From positions 62,001-126,000 of the forward strand of contig JBGUBD010000005.1 in NCBI GenBank assembly GCA_041821185.1: DNA of 64,000 bases, given 5' to 3'. A model generated the notes under the pieces. It was not told the origin of the DNA and searched no databases. It saw nothing but the letters and a program-made list of their open reading frames with translations. The position numbers and the translations under genes were made by a program. Source of the DNA: Phycisphaerales bacterium AB-hyl4 (lineage in GTDB: Bacteria; Planctomycetota; Phycisphaerae; Phycisphaerales; Phycisphaeraceae). Positions 37,460 to 45,692 of this stretch are shown one piece after another. How positions within the stretch are numbered: the first letter of the stretch is position 1; the number at the start of each line of letters is the position of its first letter.

Positions 37460-38578
37460 GTGGAGTCGTTGACAAATCAATCTGATCCATCGTCGCAACG
37501 CCTGCCGTTGTGGGTGACCTTGCTGATATGGGGGTCGCTTGTCGGGCTGGTGTTTTTCTTCTGGGAAGCGTTCAGCCTGGTGTTTATGCTGCTGCTGGCG
37601 GCGGCGGCGGTGGCGGGGCTGCTGCGGCCGGTGAGTCGACGCGTGTCGCACAACCCGATGCACGGCGGACTGATCGTGGGACTCGGTTTCTGGGTGGTGT
37701 TCGCCTCGCTGATCGCGCTGCTCGGTTGGTTGCTTTATGACCCGATCGCCCAGCAGTTTCAACAGTGGCCCGAGACGGAACAGAGCATCAACCGCGTGCT
37801 GCGAGAGTGGCTGCAATGGCTCGGCATCGATGTGGAAGTGACGCTTCGCGAGCTGCTGCTGGGCGTGGTCGCATGGCTCGGCGGCGAGGGCGGCCCGGAT
37901 ATGGACATCCTCGCCGAGCTGGCGGACGGCATCGGCGTGCTGGTGGTGGCGCTGGTCGTGCTGGTGTTCGGCTCGACGTTTCTGCTGATCGAACCGCCGG
38001 GCCTGATCACCGGACCCATCGCACGCATCCTGCCCGATGCATACGGCAAGGCCGTGCGGGCGACGTTCGGCGATATCGACTTTCGACTGCGGTGGTGGCT
38101 GATCGGCATCATGATCAGCATGTCGGCCGTGGGCACGTTGGCAGGCTTCGGCTTCTGGCTGGCGGGGCTGGAATTCTGGCTGCCACTGGCGATCTTCGCC
38201 GGCCTCGCCGAGATCGTGCCCATCCTCGGGCCGTCGGTCGCATTCCTCATCGCCCTGCTGTTCGCCGCGACGCAAGGCCCGAACGAAATGATCGGCGTGC
38301 TGATCGTCTGGGCCGTCGTGCAAGTGCTCGAGCCCTACGTGCTCGTGCCGATCGTCATGCGAAAAGCCGTGCGAATCCCGCCAGTGGTGACGCTGTTTAC
38401 CGTCGTGCTCTGGGCACGCATCTTCGGCCCGCTGGGGCTGCTGTTGGCGATCCCGATCAACATCACCATCTGGGCATTCATCAGCAACTTCGTCCTCAAA
38501 CGCCGCGAACAGGCCCGCCAGCAGTACGGCCGATCGCCGCCACCACCGTCAACGCCACCACCACAAACGTCCGACTGA
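37460..38578 (+). CDS. AI-2E family transporter (PerM-like)
   Basis: A 372-residue integral membrane protein of the AI-2E/PerM family, a family of presumed exporters or ion/H+ antiporters whose substrates vary. An N-terminal pair of membrane helices (LWVTLLIWGSLVGLVFFFWEA, SLVFMLLLAAAAVAGLL) is followed by several more, with the conserved block EIVPILGPSVAFLIALLFA and LEPYVLVPIVMRKAVRIPPVV-type end. The C-terminus is a proline-rich tail. The start is a GTG at 37460. Function should not be taken literally as autoinducer transport. Confidence 0.87.
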   Translation: MESLTNQSDPSSQRLPLWVTLLIWGSLVGLVFFFWEAFSLVFMLLLAAAAVAGLLRPVSRRVSHNPMHGGLIVGLGFWVVFASLIALLGWLLYDPIAQQFQQWPETEQSINRVLREWLQWLGIDVEVTLRELLLGVVAWLGGEGGPDMDILAELADGIGVLVVALVVLVFGSTFLLIEPPGLITGPIARILPDAYGKAVRATFGDIDFRLRWWLIGIMISMSAVGTLAGFGFWLAGLEFWLPLAIFAGLAEIVPILGPSVAFLIALLFAATQGPNEMIGVLIVWAVVQVLEPYVLVPIVMRKAVRIPPVVTLFTVVLWARIFGPLGLLLAIPINITIWAFISNFVLKRREQARQQYGRSPPPPSTPPPQTSD

Positions 38579-38604
38579 ACGAGGCGAAAGCGAGCTGCGC
38601 TCCG

Positions 38605-39018
38605 TCAGTCGATCCGCCCGAGGTCGCCGAGGTAGAGAAAGCCCGCCCGGCCGCCGTCGCGGATCGCCACGTTGCTCGGCGAGATGCTGCCGAACACGTC
38701 GATCACCTGATCCACCACGCGCTGCGCAAGCGCTTCATCGACCGGCCCGCCATCTTCACGCACGACCGTCACCGCCACATTCGCCGCCCCCGCCCCGCCG
38801 ATGGCTGTGCCCACCGACACCTGCGCCGCCCCGACCTCGGGCATCGACTCAATCATCCGTGCCAGGCCCACACGTTCCGCCTCCACCGCATGCCGCGCGG
38901 CGTCGATCGCCTCCGCGGGCTCCGCCTCCGCCTCGCCCGTTGACTCCGGCGGCGCGGCGCAACCGATCAGCAGCATCAACAACATGCAAAGGAATAATCG
39001 CAATGGTTCAGCCTTCAT
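38605..39018 (-). CDS. Small lipoprotein with FliF/YscJ-like ring-building fold
   Basis: A 137-residue lipoprotein. The signal peptide KAEPLRLFLCMLLMLLIGC ends with a lipobox-type LIGC (Cys at about residue 20). The mature part contains RMIESMPEVGAAQVSVG, then VAVTVVREDGGPVDEALAQRVVD and SISPSNVAIRDGG, which resembles the ring-building motif of FliF and EscJ/YscJ. No type III secretion or flagellar genes are nearby. Start at ATG 39018 (an adjacent ATG is at 39021). The FliF/YscJ link is by eye and needs profile confirmation. Confidence 0.65.
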   Translation of the reverse strand: MKAEPLRLFLCMLLMLLIGCAAPPESTGEAEAEPAEAIDAARHAVEAERVGLARMIESMPEVGAAQVSVGTAIGGAGAANVAVTVVREDGGPVDEALAQRVVDQVIDVFGSISPSNVAIRDGGRAGFLYLGDLGRID

Positions 39019-39046
39019 CATGCACATTGTACCCCAACCACCCACA

Positions 39047-39083
39047 TTAGCCGCGAAGCGCCAGCGGAGCGCGAGGCCTACCG
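39047..39083. repeat. Partial TTAGCC hairpin arm
   Basis: ATTAGCCGCGAAGCGCCAGCGGAGCGCG carries the TTAGCC border and a short GCGC-rich hairpin. Seems a degenerate member of the REP-like family. Confidence 0.4.
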
Positions 39084-39100
39084 TAATGACGACTGATCAT

Positions 39101-39733
39101 TCACCGCCGACGATGCACCGTCTGATGCCAGGCGTTGGTTTCACCGTCGCTGGTGATGGTGACGGTACGCAGCGCGAGCCGATCGTAGCCGGGCAGTTGG
39201 CAGGCGGTCGCATCGTGCACGCGATAGGTGAGGCCTTGCAGATGTTCGCTGACGCCGTCGGCGATGCGGCAGCGCGCGACGCCGGGCGCTTCGTCATGCC
39301 AGTCGCCGCGCGATTTCGCTTGCAGGGCAAACGTGTTTTCAGGCGTGCGCCAGTTGATCACGACATACCGCGCGTCGAGCCGAGCGAGCTGACGTGTCGG
39401 CTCGTCGATGTCCGCGATCATCACCACGCCCCACGCGACAAGCAGATTGATCGGCTGATCGCTGACGTAGTCTTCCAATCGCCCGTGTACCGCACGAACA
39501 CCGTTGGCCTGCGCGTCGGCGATCATCTGCGGGTCAACGTCAATGCCCTGTGCGTCAAAGCCGAGCTCGCCAAGCAGTCGCACATGTCGGCCGTTGCCGC
39601 AGCCGACCACGACTGCCCCGCCACGACGGTGCTCGCTTGGCAGATGTTTGCAGATCAGCGAGACGAGGTCGCTGTCGGGAAAGCGAACGCCGCGCCACAC
39701 GGCCTGCGACTCGTGAGCCGAGTCAACCGACAC
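39101..39733 (-). CDS. SAM-dependent class I methyltransferase
   Basis: A 210-residue protein with the Rossmann-like methyltransferase core: motif I VVVGCGNGRHVRLLGELGF, acidic ribose-binding GIDVDPQMIADAQANG, and motif IV INLLVAWGVVM. Start is the GTG at 39733, overlapping the deacetylase gene end by 11 bp, so the two are coupled. The upstream frame adds a Cys/Arg-rich stretch absent from the family. Substrate unknown; context with polysaccharide genes suggests a carbohydrate or lipid, but that is inference. Confidence 0.78.
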   Translation of the reverse strand: MSVDSAHESQAVWRGVRFPDSDLVSLICKHLPSEHRRGGAVVVGCGNGRHVRLLGELGFDAQGIDVDPQMIADAQANGVRAVHGRLEDYVSDQPINLLVAWGVVMIADIDEPTRQLARLDARYVVINWRTPENTFALQAKSRGDWHDEAPGVARCRIADGVSEHLQGLTYRVHDATACQLPGYDRLALRTVTITSDGETNAWHQTVHRRR

Positions 39734-40664
39734 GCTGCACCTCCGACAAGCCGACGGCGTGTTGCGATTCGTCCCACGTCGGCAGGCCGAGCATCGCTTC
39801 AACGTGTTTCGCGTCGGTGCGCGAGACGATGAACGATCGGCCGTCCCACGGGTTTTGCGTATGAATCATGCCCGTATAACCACGCCGCTTCAGCGGAACG
39901 ATCAGGTCGTCAGCGGTCGCGCCGTAGCGCGGCGCCATGGGCAACGTGAAGTAATTGCCATGCGACAAGCCATGATCCTGCAAGTGCTCGGCGCAACGGT
40001 CGACCTCGTCGCGCATGTACGTTTCAACGTCGAGCCCCATCGCGGTATGCGTCACCGTGTGCACGCCAAGCTCGACCATTTCGTACGGCCGATAGTGCTC
40101 CGGCTTCGCAAAACGGTCGGCCAACCGACGTTGCTCATCAATCGTCAACTCGCCGAGCAACCGCTCCGCGCGAGCCTGATCGAATACAAGGTTGAACGCA
40201 CCTTTGATGATGCGACGATAAGGCATCGCTTCATAGCTATAGATGCGATGCACATACGCGAGCTGGTCGTCCGTCAACGCAGCGCGAACGCGATGGGCCA
40301 GATGCTTCAGCTCAATCTCGCTGCGCGTCTTCAGCAGCAACTGCACCATATGCGTCATCGGGTATACCGGCTCATCCAGCCAGGGCCCGGTGATCACACC
40401 CACATGCGTCGGAATCCCGCGCTGCTCACACCAGGGCAGGACCAGCTCGGCCCAGTCGCGCGTGCCGTCGTCACTGGTGACGTAAAGCGTGTCAACATCG
40501 ACCGGCTCGCGCACCTGCGACATCCGCCCGAACCGCCAGCCCGCGGCCCGCGCCGCTTCAAGCTGCCAGCAGAACCGCGCGAAGGGAAACGGAAACGCCC
40601 CCAGCACCGCCGGCCGAGCCGGGGTGTGCACCGAGTGATACATCAGGACAATTTTTCGTGCCAC
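39723..40664 (-). CDS. Polysaccharide deacetylase-like protein
   Basis: A 313-residue NodB-fold protein: KIVLMYHSVHTPARP is the typical first strand, TLYVTSDDGTRDWAELVL carries the Asp-Asp of motif 1, and MVELGVHTVTHTAMG fits the H-S/T-x-x-H metal site. Family knowledge: metal-dependent removal of acetyl groups from N-acetyl sugars. Start is the GTG at 40664, with GGGAG 6 bases upstream, preferred to ATG 40712. It is between the methyltransferase and glycogen synthase genes. The substrate cannot be named; it need not be glycogen. Confidence 0.78.
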   Translation of the reverse strand: MARKIVLMYHSVHTPARPAVLGAFPFPFARFCWQLEAARAAGWRFGRMSQVREPVDVDTLYVTSDDGTRDWAELVLPWCEQRGIPTHVGVITGPWLDEPVYPMTHMVQLLLKTRSEIELKHLAHRVRAALTDDQLAYVHRIYSYEAMPYRRIIKGAFNLVFDQARAERLLGELTIDEQRRLADRFAKPEHYRPYEMVELGVHTVTHTAMGLDVETYMRDEVDRCAEHLQDHGLSHGNYFTLPMAPRYGATADDLIVPLKRRGYTGMIHTQNPWDGRSFIVSRTDAKHVEAMLGLPTWDESQHAVGLSEVQRVG

Positions 40665-40769
40665 GCAGGTCTCCCAGCCGAATCGCTCGTACGGTCGCGT
40701 AACGACCATCATCGGCCAGGTTGTCGCAATCGCCCCAAAATTCGCCCGCCCCGCGCGGCCGCGACAGGC

Positions 40770-42647
40770 TCACACCAGCCGATCGAGTGCCAGCTCGTGG
40801 GCCTCGTGGTAGCGCTTGCCGAGGTTGTGCCAGTCGAAGTGTTCCGAGAACGACTCGGCCGAGTTGCGCAGGTTGATCCGCTCGCGACGCGAAAGCTGAC
40901 AGTAGCGGAACATGCGGTCGGCCAGTTCGTCGGCGGCCTGGTGGAAGTCGCTGTATCGACGGTGAATGATCGAAATGCCCTTCTCCTCGTGGTCCGGGCG
41001 AAGCTGCTTGAGGTAGCTGCCGAAGCCGGCGAGGTCGCTGGTGATCGCGGGCACGCCCAGGGCGATCGACTCCAGCGGCGTATAGCCCCACGGCTCGTAG
41101 TAGCTGGGGAACACACCAAGGTGACAGCCACGCACAAACTGGTCGTAGTCAATGCCGAACAGCGGGTTTGTCGCGGTGATGAAGTCCGGGTGATAAATCA
41201 CCTTCACCGGGTCGTGCTCGTTGTTCCAGAGCTGACAATTGCGCAGCTGATTGAGCACGGGGTCTTTCGCATCATCAAGCAAGTCGTGCGTGACGATCAA
41301 CGGCGGAAGGTCGCGCTTCCAGGCGTACATCGTTCGGCGGAGGCGCAGCCGCCAGTAGTCATCGATGAGCGTGTTGAGGTCGGGGATCTGCCCGGCGGTC
41401 GCGGCCTGGAAGAGTTTTTCGCCGATGTCTTCCTTGATCGCTTCGCTGGCGTTGCGGAACTCGCGGAGCATGGCTCGGCTTTGCAGCGCGGTAACGTTGA
41501 TCGACCGCGTGGGCGCTCGGGTGATCACAAAGAACACCACCGTCACCGGCGAGCCGGCTTCGCGCAGGCGATGGTTCAGCCGAGCGAGCGCTTCGATGGT
41601 GAGGTCCATGCCCTTGTTGCGATACTCGTATCGGCCGGAGGTGAAGAAGTAGAGCGTGTTGTCGAGGTCGAAGTGATAGCTGGGGAAGAAGTGGCCGACG
41701 GTGAACTCGTGAATGCGCTCTTTATATTCGCGGTGCAGGTTTTGAAACTCGTGCAGCGCTGCGAAGCGTTGGATGTTCAAGCCGTTGGGCAGCAGGAGGT
41801 CGACCGGTCGGCCGAGCAGGTGCTTGCACTCTTCGGCGGTAACGTCGGAGACGGTGGTGAACACGTGACTGCCATGGGCAGCGGCGCGTTCGATGCGGTG
41901 TTGCGCGACGATGTTGTAGTGGGCGGCTTCGCCCTCCGCGTCGAAAAACGGCAGGTGGTCGTAAAAGACCGGGTGGTTCATCGCGAGGTATCGGCCGAGC
42001 AGCGTCGCGTGCGTGGTGAAGATGATCGAGCCCGGCCAGGCGTCTTTGCGCAGCATGGGCACGGCAGCGCCGGCCATCCATTCGTGAAAGTGGGTCACGA
42101 TCTTCCGCCGGGGCGATTCCTTCTGCGCGAGCAGTTGGAGGAACAGGCGGACCGACTCGCCGAACGCGACGACGTTGTTGACCATCTCATCATCGCCGGG
42201 CGTGGAGATGTGGTGGTCGGTCCAGAGGCGGTACTTGACTTCGTGCAGGTAGCGGAACGCGTCGAGATAGTTGAGCAACACGACGTGCGGTCGGCCGGTG
42301 ACCAGCCATCGGCCGTAGTGTGCGCCGAAGCCGAGCTCGCGCATCTGTTTCACCGCCTGGCCGACGGCGCCGACGAGCGGCGCGGGCTCGAACTCGACCT
42401 GTGCGGACTGATGGCTGTAGGGTCCGATGAGGCAATAGCGATTGCCCCAGCGGTTCATCATGCTGGGCACTTTCGAGCGAAGCACGGTGTAGATGCCGCC
42501 GACCTGATTGCAGACTTCCCAGGCGCATTCGAGCAGCAACGGCTCGGCACGTCGGCTTCGCGGTGCGCGTTTGCCGTCTTCCGATCCCGCATCGATTTCT
42601 TCGAGGCCTTCGAGACTGGGATCGGATTTGACGTCGCGCTGATTCAT
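40770..42647 (-). CDS. Eukaryote-type glycogen synthase (GT3)
   Basis: A 625-residue retaining glucosyltransferase of family GT3, the family of animal and yeast Gys, unlike bacterial GlgA (GT5). N-terminal LLLECAWEVCNQVGGIYTVLRSK has the nucleotide-sugar-binding pattern; HFHEWMAGAAV, HATLLGRYLA and GRYEYRNKGMD follow, and the C-terminal GVFPSYYEPWGYTPLES contains the conserved Glu pair. It makes alpha-1,4-glucan from UDP-glucose. ATG 42647 is chosen; the upstream frame lacks a homologue. The presence of GT3 in bacteria is known but patchy, including in some planctomycetes and Bacteroidetes. Confidence 0.9.
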   Translation of the reverse strand: MNQRDVKSDPSLEGLEEIDAGSEDGKRAPRSRRAEPLLLECAWEVCNQVGGIYTVLRSKVPSMMNRWGNRYCLIGPYSHQSAQVEFEPAPLVGAVGQAVKQMRELGFGAHYGRWLVTGRPHVVLLNYLDAFRYLHEVKYRLWTDHHISTPGDDEMVNNVVAFGESVRLFLQLLAQKESPRRKIVTHFHEWMAGAAVPMLRKDAWPGSIIFTTHATLLGRYLAMNHPVFYDHLPFFDAEGEAAHYNIVAQHRIERAAAHGSHVFTTVSDVTAEECKHLLGRPVDLLLPNGLNIQRFAALHEFQNLHREYKERIHEFTVGHFFPSYHFDLDNTLYFFTSGRYEYRNKGMDLTIEALARLNHRLREAGSPVTVVFFVITRAPTRSINVTALQSRAMLREFRNASEAIKEDIGEKLFQAATAGQIPDLNTLIDDYWRLRLRRTMYAWKRDLPPLIVTHDLLDDAKDPVLNQLRNCQLWNNEHDPVKVIYHPDFITATNPLFGIDYDQFVRGCHLGVFPSYYEPWGYTPLESIALGVPAITSDLAGFGSYLKQLRPDHEEKGISIIHRRYSDFHQAADELADRMFRYCQLSRRERINLRNSAESFSEHFDWHNLGKRYHEAHELALDRLV

Positions 42648-42723
42648 CGAGAGTGTCCCACAACCACACTGCCTGAAAAATGACCCTCTGCCGCCGTGGA
42701 TTGTACGGCATGATCTGGTCAAC

Positions 42724-42752
42724 CGCGAAGCGCCAGACAGCGCGCTTCGCGG
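42724..42752. repeat. CGCGAAGCG hairpin
   Basis: CGCGAAGCG-CCAGACAG-CGCGCTTCGCG forms a hairpin between the GNAT gene and the glycogen synthase gene. No T-run, so possibly a REP-like element or weak terminator. Confidence 0.5.
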
Positions 42753-42764
42753 CGAGCTCAGCGG

Positions 42765-43322
42765 TTATTGCTTCTGCCAGTCGGCGCGCTTCAGGCGGTA
42801 GCGTACGTGTTCGAGATCGTAGCGGGTGACGCGGTCTTCGGCTTTGAAGCCGAGCTTCTCGGCGACGCGCTGCGAAGCGGTGTGGTTGGGGACGATAAAG
42901 GCGACCAGCTCGTCGGCATTCAAGTCGTTGAAGGCGAGGTTGACCACGGCGGTGGACGCTTCGGTGGCCAGGCCCTGCCCCCAGAAGCCGGGCATGATGG
43001 CGTAGGACAGTTCGAGTTCGTCCTTGCCGGTGGTGTTGGTCCATTGGACACCCATGCGACCGATGAAGGCGTTGCTGCTTTTTTCGAACCACATCCACAG
43101 GCCGTAGCCGTGCTTTTTCCAGTGTTCGATGATTTCGTCGAAGCGCTCGTCGACTTGCTCCGACGGCAGCGGCGTGCCGGTGGGCGAAAGCGTGCGGGCG
43201 ACGCTGGGTTCGCGGTGCAGTTGATGGAGCAGGTCGCGGTCGGGCAGTTCGATGCGCTGACCTTTGAGTCGATCGGTTTGAATGGTGTCGTAATCGTGCA
43301 TGGTGTTGGCGGGTCGCGTCAT
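42765..43322 (-). CDS. GNAT-family N-acetyltransferase (RimJ/RimL-like)
   Basis: A 185-residue acetyltransferase of the GNAT superfamily. It has IQTDRLKGQRIELPDRDL at the start, ELSYAIMPGFWGQGLATEAS (acetyl-CoA pyrophosphate loop, Q/R-x-x-G-x-A/G type), and VPNHTASQRVAEKLGFKAEDRV. Such proteins acetylate ribosomal proteins, antibiotics or other amines. The substrate is unknown. M8 (43301) is an alternative start. Confidence 0.85.
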   Translation of the reverse strand: MTRPANTMHDYDTIQTDRLKGQRIELPDRDLLHQLHREPSVARTLSPTGTPLPSEQVDERFDEIIEHWKKHGYGLWMWFEKSSNAFIGRMGVQWTNTTGKDELELSYAIMPGFWGQGLATEASTAVVNLAFNDLNADELVAFIVPNHTASQRVAEKLGFKAEDRVTRYDLEHVRYRLKRADWQKQ

Positions 43323-43379
43323 GATTGGCGTTCTCTGAACTTGTCGCGAGTCAGTGGCGGTGTTGCTGAGGGCGTGGGG

Positions 43380-43958
43380 TCATGCGGTGAAGTAGTCGGG
43401 CTCGTTGCCGATTCGCCATTTGATGTTGCAGCCGATGGACGGCTTCTGCTCGGGCGTGTCTTTGCCTTCGAGGATGGCGTCGAGAGCGGCGCGGAGGTCG
43501 CGGCCGTCGGGCTTGTGGCCGGCGTTGGGTCGTGTGTCGTCGAGCTGGCCGCGGTAGGCGAGCTTGCGTTGTTTGTCGAAGACGTAGAAGTCGGGTGTGC
43601 AGGCGGCGCGGTAGTCCTTGGCGACTTGTTGTGTTTCGTCGTAGAGGTAGGGGAAGGGGAAGCCGTGCTCTTTTTTCTGGTGGGCCATGTGTTTCGGGCT
43701 GTCGTCGGGGTACTTTTCGACGTCGTTGCTCATGATGGCGACGAAGCCGACGTTTTTGGCCTGGTAGTCCTTGGCAAGCTCGGCGAGCTCGTCCTGCACA
43801 TGCTTGACGTAGGGGCAGTGGACGCAGATGAACATGACGACGAGGGCGTCTTTGCCTGCGAAGCTTTTGAGGCTGACGGGTTCGCCTTCCGTGTCGGGCA
43901 GCGTGAAGTCGGGGGCCTGCGTGCCGAGTTCGAGCATGGTGGACGGGGTCAAAGCCAT
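43380..43958 (-). CDS. Thioredoxin-fold (AhpC/TSA-like) protein
   Basis: A 192-residue thioredoxin-like protein. GTQAPDFTLPDTEGEPVSLKSF begins a peroxiredoxin/TlpA-type domain, and VMFICVHCPYVKHV holds the C-x2-C redox pair (CVHC). CTPDFYVFD contains the conserved cis-Pro. No signal peptide is evident, so it should be cytoplasmic. Likely a thiol-disulfide oxidoreductase or peroxiredoxin-like protein; no partner gene is adjacent. Confidence 0.85.
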   Translation of the reverse strand: MALTPSTMLELGTQAPDFTLPDTEGEPVSLKSFAGKDALVVMFICVHCPYVKHVQDELAELAKDYQAKNVGFVAIMSNDVEKYPDDSPKHMAHQKKEHGFPFPYLYDETQQVAKDYRAACTPDFYVFDKQRKLAYRGQLDDTRPNAGHKPDGRDLRAALDAILEGKDTPEQKPSIGCNIKWRIGNEPDYFTA

Positions 43959-44060
43959 GGTCCATCTCCCTTGAAAACAAATTGCGTTGATCGGTGGGGC
44001 TTGAACCTAGTGTAGTCGACCATGGGTGGCGTTGGTAGGTCGGTTGGCTAGCCGATTGGT

Positions 44061-45326
44061 TTATGGGTTGGGCTGTTGGTGCAGGTGACGGAGGAGGTCT
44101 GCTTCGGTTTGGGTGAAGGTATCGCCGCGGCGGGCGAGCATGCGGGCGGTCATGTCGATGAGGCGGTCGATGTCGTAGGGTTCGCGGCCGGCGTCGGTGT
44201 AGAAGCCGAACGGCGGTGCGTGTTTGGGGGCGAAGCTGGAGAGGGCGAGCATGCAGCCGGTGTGGATGACGGAGCCGGTGAGCAGTTGCGTGCCGATGGC
44301 GGTGCGGACGAAGTCGCCGAGGATGGGGCCGTGGAACATACGGCCGGTGTCCTGGGGTGGTGTGTGTGGGTCGAGTTGGATGCGGACGTGGCCGTAGGTG
44401 TTTTTGAGGTTGGAGACGTTGGTGTCAGCGCCGAGGTTGCACCACTGTCCGACGAGGCTGTTGCCGAGGTAGCCGAGGTGTGATTTGTTGGAGTGGCTGT
44501 GGATGATGGCGCCGGAGACTTCGCCGCCGACTTTGCAGTGCGGGCCCACGACGGTGTGGGGGCGGATGGCGGTGTGGGCGGCGAGGGTGGTGTGAGCGCC
44601 GATGTAGCACGGGCCCTGGAGCATGGTGAACGGGTTGATCAAGGCGTGGTCGTCGATGACGATCGGGCCTGCCTCGGCGTTGAGCACGACGGTGGGCAGG
44701 AGGCGGGCGGCAGGGCCGAGATGGACGGGGTGATCACCGATCACGTGGACGTTGGGGTGGTCGGCCGGGTTGAGCGTGGGCAGCGTGGAGGCGGCGAGGT
44801 CGGCGTGAAGCGCGGCGGGCAGCTCGTCGAGCACATGCCACGGCCGAGCGAGCAACACGCGGTCGGGCAGCGTGGTGGCGGTGATGTTGTCGGGCAGGTG
44901 ATGGTCGGTGGAGGTGGTGGTGTCAGCGGTGGTGGTGAGCCAGTGGTTGGCGGCGGTGTGGGGCAGGCGGAGGGCGACGATGCCGCCGTCGGCTTCGATG
45001 AGGGCGTGGCTTGGCGCGAGCTGGGTGATGAGCTGGGCGTGGGCGGTTGCGTTCCATCGGCCGTTGACGAGCAGCCAGTCGCCCGCGGTGAGCGGCTGGT
45101 TGATGGTGAACGTGGGATTGGGGTCAGCCGTGGCGGCTCGCTCGCGGCAGACGGGGGCGAGGCGATCGGGCATGTGCAGGGCGTCGGCCGGTCGGCCGAG
45201 GACGCGCTCGATACGTTGGCGGGTGGTGTGAGCGCCGGTGCGCAGGTCGAAGACGGGGCGGCGGTCGGTCATCGGCCCCCATTGCCCGCGGGCGTCGTCG
45301 AAGATCAGCAATCGCGGCTGGCTCAT
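44061..45326 (-). CDS. GlmU-like sugar-phosphate nucleotidyltransferase/acetyltransferase
   Basis: A 421-residue protein with an N-terminal half of weak similarity to nucleotidyltransferases (TDRRPVFDLRTGAHTTRQRI) and a C-terminal left-handed beta-helix (hexapeptide repeats in GPCYIGAHTTLAAHTAIRPHTVVGPHCKVGG and VSGAIIHSHSNKSHLGYLGNSLVG). This fits the alternative GlmU-like proteins of Bacteroidetes-type lineages, which may make UDP-GlcNAc. His-rich, Thr-rich N-terminal half is unlike E. coli GlmU. Start ATG 45326. Function is a family inference. Confidence 0.78.
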   Translation of the reverse strand: MSQPRLLIFDDARGQWGPMTDRRPVFDLRTGAHTTRQRIERVLGRPADALHMPDRLAPVCRERAATADPNPTFTINQPLTAGDWLLVNGRWNATAHAQLITQLAPSHALIEADGGIVALRLPHTAANHWLTTTADTTTSTDHHLPDNITATTLPDRVLLARPWHVLDELPAALHADLAASTLPTLNPADHPNVHVIGDHPVHLGPAARLLPTVVLNAEAGPIVIDDHALINPFTMLQGPCYIGAHTTLAAHTAIRPHTVVGPHCKVGGEVSGAIIHSHSNKSHLGYLGNSLVGQWCNLGADTNVSNLKNTYGHVRIQLDPHTPPQDTGRMFHGPILGDFVRTAIGTQLLTGSVIHTGCMLALSSFAPKHAPPFGFYTDAGREPYDIDRLIDMTARMLARRGDTFTQTEADLLRHLHQQPNP

Positions 45327-45692
45327 ATCGGTGGAGCACGATAGCAGGAATGAGCGAGGGTGGGGATGGTGATTGCTGATTTCTAATTGCTGATTGCTGA
45401 TTGGGGGAGCATGCCGATGCGGGCGGTGATTAGAAATCAGCGATCAGCAATGCCGACGGATCCGGCCCTTTGCTCGCGGACTCGCTCAGGGCTCGGCTTG
45501 GGCGAGCTTGGGCGCTTCTTTGATTGCGTCAGGTGTTAGGAATGTTGGTCTGTGTGGTTGGAAGGCGGTGTTGGTCGGTGTGTCGTTGACAGGGTTGCGG
45601 TCGCGTCGTAGCTTGACCCGTTGCCCGGCCGGGGCCGACGTTTGTTTTGGCCGGCGTTTATCGAGCGAATTTTCACAGGCAATCACGCGATC
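45327..45692. other. Intergenic region upstream of dnaA with ATTAGAAATC/GATTGCTGATTTC repeats
   Basis: About 365 bp. Arms TTGCTGATTTCTAATTGCTG (45369-45402) and ATTAGAAATCAGCGATCAGC (45430-45452) are inverted around ~30 bp. The remainder has no clear DnaA box or promoter, although dnaA must have one here. Confidence 0.6.

Noticed and set aside
39759..42683. Plus-strand 974-residue frame opposite glycogen synthase
   Set aside because: Val/Arg/Gly/Glu-rich antisense frame with no recognisable motif, while the minus strand encodes two clear families.
45621..45692. DnaA N-terminal extension from TTG 45621
   Set aside because: Not part of the family; ATG 45693 begins the conserved domain I.
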